NCBI RefSeq assembly: GCF_003148825.1
Contig: NZ_QGGZ01000001.1
Coordinates: 248,001-312,000 of the forward strand
Length of the DNA: 64,000 bases
Direction: 5' to 3'
From: Streptomyces sp. CG 926
Lineage (GTDB): Bacteria > Actinomycetota > Actinomycetes > Streptomycetales > Streptomycetaceae
A program made the translations under genes and the position numbers. The notes beneath the pieces were generated by a model. It was not told where the DNA came from. It saw only the letters and a list, made by a program, of their open reading frames with translations, and ran no database searches. Shown here in pieces: positions 58,570-64,000 of the stretch. Every line of letters starts with the position of its first letter. The first letter of the stretch is position 1.

Positions 58570-60207
58570 ATGACTGCAACCCTCGTCGCCAAGAAGCTCA
58601 CCGCCGCGCACGGTGAGCGCACCCTCTTCGCCGATCTCGACCTCGTCGTCGCGCCCGGCGACGTCATCGGCCTCGTCGGCGTGAACGGCGCCGGGAAGTC
58701 CACCCTGCTGCGGCTGCTCGCCGGGCTGGACACCCCCGAGACCGGTGAGCTGCGGCTCTCCCCGCCCGGCGCGGCCGTCGGTCACCTCCCGCAGGAGCCG
58801 GAGCGCCGGCCCGAGGAGTCGGTCCGGGAGTTCCTGGCCCGCCGTACGGGCGTGGCGGCCGCCCAGGCCGAGCTCGACGCGGCGACGCAGGGCCTGGTGG
58901 ACGGAACGCCGGGCGCGGACGACGCGTACGCGACCGCGCTGGACCTGTGGCTGAACCTCGGCGGCGCCGACCTCGACGAGCGGGCCCAGGAGGTCGCCGA
59001 CGAGCTCGGCCTCGCCGTCGGTCTGGACCTGCCCATGACGGCGCTCTCCGGCGGCCAGGCGGCCCGCGCGGGTCTCGCCTCGCTCCTCCTCTCGCGCTAC
59101 GACGTCTTCCTGCTCGACGAGCCCACCAACGACCTGGACCTGGAGGGTCTGGAGCGGCTGGAGCGGTTCGTCAAGGGGCTGCGGGCCGGCACGGTCGTGA
59201 TCAGCCACGACCGCGAGTTCCTCACCCGGACGGTCACCAAGGTCCTCGAACTCGACCTCGCCCAGCAGCAGATCAACCTCTACGGCGGCGGCTACGACTC
59301 CTACCTGGAGGAGCGGGAGCGCGCCCGCGACCACGCCCGCGAGGAGTTCGAGGAGTACGCGGGCAAGAAGTCGGCGCTCGAAGGCCGGGCCCAGATGCAG
59401 CGCAACTGGATGGACAAGGGCGTGCGCAACGCCCGCCGCAAGTCCTCCGACAACGACAAGATCGGCAAGAACCTGCGCGGCGAGTCCAGCGAGAAGCAGG
59501 CCGCCAAGGCCCGCCAGACCGCGCGGGCGATCGAGCGGCTGGAGGTCGTCGACGAGCCCCGCAAGGAGTGGGAGCTGCGGATGGAGATCGCGGCGGCCCC
59601 GCGCTCCGGGTCCGTGGTGGCCACCCTGCGCGAGGCGGCCGTCCGGCGCGGGGACTTCTCCTTCGGCCCGGCGAGCCTGCAGATCGATTGGGCGGACCGG
59701 GTGGCGATCACCGGGGCCAACGGCGCGGGCAAGTCCACGCTCCTCGCCGTCCTGCTGGGCCGGCTGACCCCGGACTCCGGCTCCGCCACCCTCGGCTCCG
59801 GTGTCCTGGTCGGCGAGGTGGACCAGGCGCGCGGCCTGTTCCTCGGCGACGAACCGCTGCTGGAAGCCTTCTGCGCGGCGGTCCCCGAGACGGAGCCGGC
59901 CGAGGTCCGCACCCTGCTGGCGAAGTTCGGTCTCAAGGCGGCCCATGTCCTGCGCCCGGCGGCCACCCTCTCCCCGGGCGAGCGCACCCGGGCGGCGCTG
60001 GCCCTGCTCCAGGGCCGTGGGGTGAACCTGCTGGTCCTGGACGAGCCGACCAACCACCTCGACCTGCCGGCGATCGAGCAGCTGGAGGCCGCGCTCGACG
60101 CCTACGAGGGCACCCTCCTGCTGGTCACGCACGACCGCCGGATGCTGGACGCGGTGCACGTGACCCGCCGCCTGGAGGTCGCGGGCGGCAAGGTCACCGA
60201 GCTCTAG
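58570..60207 (+). CDS. ABC-F family ATP-binding protein
   Basis: 545 residues with two ABC domains and no membrane segment. First site: GLVGVNGAGKSTLLRLLAGL, signature ALSGGQAARAGLASLLLSRY, Walker B DVFLLDEPTNDLDLEG. Second: ITGANGAGKSTLLAVLLGRL, signature TLSPGERTRAALALLQGRG, Walker B LVLDEPTNHLDLPA. The linker between (ERERARDHAREEFEEYAGKK; RNARRKSSDNDKIGKNLRGE) is the P-site tRNA-interaction motif of ABC-F proteins. It should act on ribosomes as a translation factor or antibiotic-protection protein. Single gene, ends in TAG. Confidence 0.93.
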   Translation: MTATLVAKKLTAAHGERTLFADLDLVVAPGDVIGLVGVNGAGKSTLLRLLAGLDTPETGELRLSPPGAAVGHLPQEPERRPEESVREFLARRTGVAAAQAELDAATQGLVDGTPGADDAYATALDLWLNLGGADLDERAQEVADELGLAVGLDLPMTALSGGQAARAGLASLLLSRYDVFLLDEPTNDLDLEGLERLERFVKGLRAGTVVISHDREFLTRTVTKVLELDLAQQQINLYGGGYDSYLEERERARDHAREEFEEYAGKKSALEGRAQMQRNWMDKGVRNARRKSSDNDKIGKNLRGESSEKQAAKARQTARAIERLEVVDEPRKEWELRMEIAAAPRSGSVVATLREAAVRRGDFSFGPASLQIDWADRVAITGANGAGKSTLLAVLLGRLTPDSGSATLGSGVLVGEVDQARGLFLGDEPLLEAFCAAVPETEPAEVRTLLAKFGLKAAHVLRPAATLSPGERTRAALALLQGRGVNLLVLDEPTNHLDLPAIEQLEAALDAYEGTLLLVTHDRRMLDAVHVTRRLEVAGGKVTEL

Positions 60208-60274
60208 GGGCAGCCGGCGCGGTTCACCGGATCACGACGCCCGGCACGGCGCCTCGCCGCCCATGATCACGGCT

Positions 60275-60781
60275 TCAGTCGCCGGTCGTGCCGTCGAGCA
60301 TCTCGCGCAGGATGTCCAGGTGGCCGTTGTGGCGGGCCGTCTCCTCGGTGAGGTGGAGGAGGATCCAGCGCAGGTCGACGTGGAGGCCGTCGCGGACGGC
60401 TCGCCGGGCCTGGTTGTCCAGGCCCGTCCCGGCGACCAGTTCGCGGTAGCGGGCGCTCTGTTCGGCGTATTCGTCGAGCAACCGCGCGAGCGGGAAGTCG
60501 ACGGCGATGCGCATCTCACGGTCGGGGTCCTCCTCGGTCCAGGGGCCCCGGTCCTCCTCACCGAGGAAGACCACCTGGAACCAGTAGTACTCGACCCAGC
60601 GGAGGTGGTTGATCAGTCCGCTCATGGTCATCAGCGGTGAGCCCGGCAGGAGGGCCTTGCGGGCGTTCTCCGCCGAGACGCCCTCGCACTTGGCGCGGGC
60701 GGTGTCACGTGCGTAGTCGAGGAACGTGGTGAGCTGCGTGCGCTCATCCCACGCGGGCGGTGTGTCGTCGATTCCGGCCAT
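60275..60781 (-). CDS. DinB-like (DUF664) four-helix-bundle protein
   Basis: 168 residues from the ATG at 60781. The sequence (FLDYARDTARAKCEGVSAEN; MSGLINHLRWVEYYWFQVVF; ARLLDEYAEQSARYRELVAG; VDLRWILLHLTEETARHNGH) matches DUF664/DinB, with His residues at the conserved metal positions (NHL and HLTEETARHNGH). Members include mycothiol-dependent transferases and enzymes of unknown activity; the metal triad is present. Single gene; same strand as the VOC gene upstream (95 bp). Confidence 0.9.
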   Translation of the reverse strand: MAGIDDTPPAWDERTQLTTFLDYARDTARAKCEGVSAENARKALLPGSPLMTMSGLINHLRWVEYYWFQVVFLGEEDRGPWTEEDPDREMRIAVDFPLARLLDEYAEQSARYRELVAGTGLDNQARRAVRDGLHVDLRWILLHLTEETARHNGHLDILREMLDGTTGD

Positions 60782-60876
60782 CACGTGAAGGGTCCCTGAT
60801 CACCGCGAGCGATGTCGAGGCGTTTATCGCCGGGCCCGCCCTGCTCCGCCGACCCCCTTGTCCGGCGGGACAGCCC

Positions 60877-61278
60877 TCAGGACCAGACCGGGCCCTGGTC
60901 GGTCCAGGTGACGCCCTTGTTGCGGCACAGGCAGAAGGGGTGGCCGACCGGGTCGGTGTAGATCCGCCAGCCGTAGCCTTCGGGACCGATGAAGTCCTGC
61001 CGCAGCGTCGCGCCGAGGTCCAGGACGCGGCGCTGCTCCGGCTCGATCTCGTCCACTTCGAAATCGAGGTGGAACTGCTTGGGGTGCTCGTTGTCGGGCC
61101 ACTGCGGGGCTCGGTGGTCGTCCACCCGGATGAAGGCCAGCTCGATCTCGCCGAACGTGATGCCCGCCCAGTGCTCGTTGCTGCCTTCCTTGATCGGGCG
61201 GCCCGTCACCTCGGAGTAGAAGCCCGCCAGCTTCATCGTGTCCGGGCAGTCGATGATGAAATCGGTGAGTCGCAGCAT
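60877..61278 (-). CDS. VOC/glyoxalase-like protein
   Basis: 133 residues. The sequence LTDFIIDCPDTMKLAGFYSE, VTGRPIKEG, FHLDFEVDEIEPEQRRVLDL and YTDPVGHPFCLCR follows the paired beta-alpha-beta-beta-beta pattern of VOC proteins (glyoxalase-like, usually annotated as such in Streptomyces). Metal ligands cannot all be placed. Its role may be resistance or modification of a small molecule, but this cannot be decided. Confidence 0.9.
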   Translation of the reverse strand: MLRLTDFIIDCPDTMKLAGFYSEVTGRPIKEGSNEHWAGITFGEIELAFIRVDDHRAPQWPDNEHPKQFHLDFEVDEIEPEQRRVLDLGATLRQDFIGPEGYGWRIYTDPVGHPFCLCRNKGVTWTDQGPVWS

Positions 61279-61333
61279 CCCGCGATCTTGTCACATGATC
61301 AGAAAGCGGTGAGGGTGGGTTTCGCGGGCCCGT

Positions 61334-62113
61334 TCACGGGGACGGCTCGGCCGGAGCCCGGCGCTTGCGGGCCATCCTGCCGGCCACGAAGGTGCGCGGG
61401 AGGTGCCGGACGGCGTGGGCGTAGGCGCGGTAGCGGCCGCCGGTGATGCTGACCGGGCGGCGTAGGGCGAGGTCCTTCAGGGCCCTGGCTACCACGGCCT
61501 CCGGCTCCAGCCAGACCGCGTCGCGCAGCGCGCTGACGTCCATCCCGGCCCGCTCCTGGAACTCGGTGCGGGTGAAGCCGGGGACCACGGCCAGCACCCG
61601 GACCCCGTACGGCGCCATGTCCACCCGGAGCGACTCGCTGAAGGCGGTGACCCAGGCCTTGGCGGCTCCGTAGGTCCCGGTCGGCAGGAGGCCGGCCACC
61701 GAGGAGACGTTGAGGACCGCGCCCCGGCGGCGGGCGCGCAGGCCCGGCAGGACGGCGTGGGTGAGCCGGAGCGGGACCTTGACCAGCAGGTCGAGCATCC
61801 GCTCCTCGTCCTCGACCGGGCTGTACGGGAAGGGCGCGGGAAGCCCGAAGCCCGCGTTGTTGACCAGGATGTCCACGGGCCGCCTCGACGCGGCGAGCCG
61901 CTCGGTGACGGCCGCGCAGTCCGTCGGGTCGAGCAGATCGGCGGGCAGCACCTCGGAGGCGGTGCCGTACTCCCGGGCCAGTTCGGCGGCGACCGCGTCG
62001 AGCCGGTCCTTGTCGCGGGCGACGAGGACCAGGTCGCAGCCCTTGGCGGCGAAGCCCCGGGCGAAGGCCGCGCCCAGTCCGGCGCTGGCGCCGGTGATCA
62101 GTACGGTGGTCAC
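61334..62113 (-). CDS. Short-chain dehydrogenase/reductase
   Basis: 259 residues from a GTG at 62113. SDR marks are complete: VLITGASAGLGAAFARGFAA (cofactor loop TGASxGxG), ILVNNAGFGLPAPF (NNAG), LNVSSVAGLLPTGTYGAAKA (Ser, Tyr and Lys of the active site) and PGFTRTEF. Its C-terminal region (YRAYAHAVRHLPRTFVAGRM) is like the DltE group. Substrate unknown. It is 7 bp from the gene upstream, so it may be part of the same transcript as the ImmA-type pair. Confidence 0.93.
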   Translation of the reverse strand: MTTVLITGASAGLGAAFARGFAAKGCDLVLVARDKDRLDAVAAELAREYGTASEVLPADLLDPTDCAAVTERLAASRRPVDILVNNAGFGLPAPFPYSPVEDEERMLDLLVKVPLRLTHAVLPGLRARRRGAVLNVSSVAGLLPTGTYGAAKAWVTAFSESLRVDMAPYGVRVLAVVPGFTRTEFQERAGMDVSALRDAVWLEPEAVVARALKDLALRRPVSITGGRYRAYAHAVRHLPRTFVAGRMARKRRAPAEPSP

Positions 62114-62120
62114 GACGGTT

Positions 62121-63296
62121 TCACTTCCTTGTGGTGGCGGGCGCCGCGTACGCCTGGGCGACGTCGACGAGGAACCGGGCCTCGTCCGCCAGGTCCCCGC
62201 CCTCCCGCGAGGTGTGGATCGCGGCGGGCAGTTCCAGCGCGGCCGGCTCCCCCGGCTGCCCGGGCGCTCCGTCGAGCTTGGCCTGCCGGGCCTCCCTCAG
62301 TACGCGGGCGAGCGCTGCGGCGGTGGCGCGCTGCTCGGGGACCCCGGTCCCGGTGACCTGGCCGCGGGCCTCTTCCAGGGCGCCCGGGGCCACGTACTCG
62401 CCCAGGATCAGGATCGCGTCGCGGGTCTCGATGACCTTCCGGTACACGAGCAGGTTGCGCGGGACCGGCGGCCACAGCAGCTCCATCACCCGCCAGGCGC
62501 GCGGCTTGTTGAGGGCCACGTGCGGCACCGCTTCGACGAGGTCGCGCCACAGCGGCCACAGCCGCCAGGTCGTGGCGATGTCGGCGCAGGTGCGGCGGAG
62601 CGTGAACAGGGTGGGCACGAGGATCGCGGCGGCGCGCAGCAGGCCGTGCAGGTTCATGAGCAGCGGGAGTGCCGGCATCGCCCAGGTGCTGCCGAAGAGG
62701 GCCTTGAGCAGGTACGCCGTCCAGAACAGTCCGGCGAGCGCAGTACCGAGGCCGAACAGCCGCAGCCCGGCGGCCAGGCCCCGGCTCTCGGTGCGGCGGC
62801 TGTAGCGCGAACACAGCCCCACGCAGACGATGTTGGCGACCACGTGCGCGGAGATCAGCACGAGCCAGTAGGCGAGGGAGGGCACCGGGTCGCCGACCGG
62901 CGGCATGGTGTGCGTGCCGTGGTCGGGCGCGGCCGCGTCCAGGGCGACCAGGGTGGTGAGCCAGGCCACGGTGGCGACGCAGGCGGTGAGTTGGAGCCTC
63001 CGGCCGCGGGTGGTGGCGGCCACGAAGTAGAGCACGGCGCCGGCCGAGAGCACGCCGATGAGGTTGCGGACGAGGCCGATGGTGTGGGCGTAGCCTGGGC
63101 CGCGGCTCATCGCGTACGAGACGACGTCCGGGAGGTTGAGGGTCATCGCGGCGGCGGCGGTGGCGACGGCCAGCCACAGGCCGCGCTGCTGGGGCGAGCG
63201 CAGGGCTCCGGGGGCGCGGAGCAGGACGGCGACCCACAGGCAGACCACGCTGGGGACGGCGAGCCAGTTACCGAAGTCGGTCAGGTCAGTTGCCAT
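62121..63296 (-). CDS. DUF6545/MAB_1171c-like membrane protein
   Basis: 391 residues. Seven membrane helices occupy residues 1-240 (GNWLAVPSVVCLWVAVLLRA; LRNLIGVLSAGAVLYFVAAT-like; AYWLVLISAHVVANIVCVGL; LFGLGTALAGLFWTAYLLKA), then a soluble domain (TWRLWPLWRDLVEAVPHVAL; ETRDAILILGEYVAPGALEE). This is the architecture of the MAB_1171c family of actinobacteria, whose function is unknown. It overlaps the ImmA-type gene upstream by 11 bp, the usual arrangement for the pair. Confidence 0.85.
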   Translation of the reverse strand: MATDLTDFGNWLAVPSVVCLWVAVLLRAPGALRSPQQRGLWLAVATAAAAMTLNLPDVVSYAMSRGPGYAHTIGLVRNLIGVLSAGAVLYFVAATTRGRRLQLTACVATVAWLTTLVALDAAAPDHGTHTMPPVGDPVPSLAYWLVLISAHVVANIVCVGLCSRYSRRTESRGLAAGLRLFGLGTALAGLFWTAYLLKALFGSTWAMPALPLLMNLHGLLRAAAILVPTLFTLRRTCADIATTWRLWPLWRDLVEAVPHVALNKPRAWRVMELLWPPVPRNLLVYRKVIETRDAILILGEYVAPGALEEARGQVTGTGVPEQRATAAALARVLREARQAKLDGAPGQPGEPAALELPAAIHTSREGGDLADEARFLVDVAQAYAAPATTRK

Positions 63297-63786
63297 CGGT
63301 GCCCCGCTCGTATCCCATGGCGGACTCCAACCGGGCCAGGGTGCCGCGCGCGCCGTCGGTGGACCGCGGGCCGAGGTTCGCCGTGCGGATGCGGATCATG
63401 CTGGCGAGCATCTCCGCCTCCTGCTCCTGCCGGGTGGTGTAGTTGGTGCGCCCGAGCACCACGGGGGCGTGCCCGTCTGCCTCCTCCCCTTCCAGGGAGT
63501 GGTGGCCGAAGAGGATGTGGCCCAACTCGTGCAGGACGATGTGCTCCCGGTGCAGCGGGGTGGTCTGCGCCTCGTAGAAGACGTAGTCGACGCTGGCCGT
63601 GCCCACCCACAGTCCGCAGACTCCGGACTCGGCCGCCTCCTTGGGGAGCGGATGGAGCCGGATGGGGCGACCGCGCCGCTCGGCTATCCGGTGGCACAGG
63701 TCGTCCAGGGAGAAGGGGTGGGTCAGATCCAGATGGCCGAGAATCTGCTCGCACCTTTTGCGAATGCTGAGTTGCCGGTGGGGCAT
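63286..63786 (-). CDS. ImmA/IrrE-type metallopeptidase domain protein
   Basis: 166 residues from the ATG at 63786 (GAGGGA upstream); a start at 63846 is possible. The zinc motif is IVLHELGHILFGHHSLEGEE (His86-Glu87-x-x-His90), set between a helical N terminus (SIRKRCEQILGHLDLTHPFS) and a C-terminal helix (TTRQEQEAEMLASMIRIRTA with a further acidic ligand). In other systems such proteins cut a partner repressor and release mobile-element or stress genes. The partner here would be encoded upstream, outside the window, or be the membrane protein downstream. Confidence 0.88.
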   Translation of the reverse strand: MPHRQLSIRKRCEQILGHLDLTHPFSLDDLCHRIAERRGRPIRLHPLPKEAAESGVCGLWVGTASVDYVFYEAQTTPLHREHIVLHELGHILFGHHSLEGEEADGHAPVVLGRTNYTTRQEQEAEMLASMIRIRTANLGPRSTDGARGTLARLESAMGYERGTDGN

Positions 63787-63900
63787 GTGATCCCTCTTCG
63801 GACCCTTTCCGGGGCAACGGTGGTAGGCGTGTGTGGGCATGGGCATGGCGTCCTGTGCCTTCGAGGCGGCCTCGGGGAATGCGGTCCTGAGGGAAAACGC

Positions 63901-63935
63901 GGAAGCCCGTCCGCCGAGTGACGAACGGGCGTTCC
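63901..63935 (-). terminator. Hairpin terminator upstream of the ImmA-type gene
   Basis: GCCCGT (63905-63910) pairs with ACGGGC (63925-63930), extended by GGAA/TTCC with one bulge; on the minus strand it is followed by GCGTTTTCC. It probably ends an upstream gene beyond the window. Nothing else was recognised from 63936 to 64000. Confidence 0.55.
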
Positions 63936-64000
63936 ACCATGCCTACAGATCTTGTAAGGGAGTTGGCAAGGCAAGTCCCCTGGTGGGGAAGGTATTCGGC

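Noticed and set aside
57271..60159. 962-codon minus-strand frame across the ABC-F gene
   Set aside because: Only its last 220 codons (DJ-1 protein) are real; the rest is antisense to the ABC-F protein.

Overview
The window is high-GC actinobacterial DNA, very probably a Streptomyces chromosome arm. The signs are very high third-position GC with frequent GTG/TTG starts, a cvn conservon, a complete hopanoid operon, a GH46 chitosanase, a 481-residue NADP/NAD glyceraldehyde-3-phosphate dehydrogenase, a monomeric isocitrate dehydrogenase and a c-di-AMP (ydaO-type) leader before a LysM/M23 peptidase. I saw no insertion sequence, prophage, rRNA or CRISPR array. One tRNA-Pro(GGG) is present.

Layout. 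1-20.3 kb is mostly housekeeping and small regulatory units: a LysR/SnoaL-like pair, a GH71 glucanase-like exoenzyme, an orphan NB-ARC-like ATPase fragment, a membrane-anchored PemK/MazF-like protein, monomeric IDH, DUF805, chitosanase, CorA, a TOBE/helix-turn-helix protein, a LysG/LysE amino-acid export pair, a tandem Nudix protein, two MFS exporters flanking an ArsR-like regulator, gap, and a phospholipase D-like protein.

20.3-23.9 kb is the most unusual stretch. A 29-residue peptide with a near-perfect ribosome binding site is followed by a strong hairpin, then a PaaK-like adenylate-forming ligase overlapping (ATGA) an intramembrane protein with the YD, GxGD and PA(A/L) motifs of presenilin/signal-peptide-peptidase aspartyl proteases. 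A divergent IclR-type regulator lies across a 240-bp region containing a 17-bp palindrome. I know of no described system with this composition. It could be a peptide signal or modified-peptide (RiPP-like) system matured inside the membrane.

24.2-34.8 kb holds a methyltransferase, tRNA-Pro, an MmcQ/YjbR protein, a cvnABCD conservon with a coupled GAF protein, a metallo-beta-lactamase-fold hydrolase, an SGNH hydrolase, the LysM/M23 peptidase with its riboswitch, and a tyrosine phosphatase.

34.9-45.3 kb is a single-direction hopanoid operon: hpnC, hpnD, a small coupled gene, hpnE, a prenyl diphosphate synthase, squalene-hopene cyclase, a nucleosidase, the radical-SAM HpnH and an HpnO-like aminotransferase. 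Together these would take C15 diphosphate to squalene, hopene, adenosylhopane and aminobacteriohopanepolyols. An idi gene (54.5 kb) supplies the DMAPP/IPP balance.

45.6-52.6 kb is a tightly overlapping operon for a cell-surface phospho-polyol polymer or lipid: two CDP-alcohol phosphatidyltransferases, a sugar/alditol-type nucleotidyltransferase, a glycerol-1-phosphate-dehydrogenase-like enzyme, a GT2 glycosyltransferase and a TagGH-type ABC exporter. Its first gene appears to start at CTG.

52.8-64 kb is a run of separate genes: a methyltransferase-acetyltransferase fusion, idi, an anti-sigma-type ATPase, an HdeD-like protein, enoyl-CoA hydratase, a DJ-1 protein, an internally deleted GlxA-type regulator, an ABC-F protein, DinB, VOC, SDR, and an ImmA/IrrE-like peptidase overlapping a DUF6545/MAB_1171c-like membrane protein.

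Two patterns cross the window. Short tandem repeats sit directly on the stop codons of at least five genes, and a family of related palindromic sequences abuts TAG stop codons.
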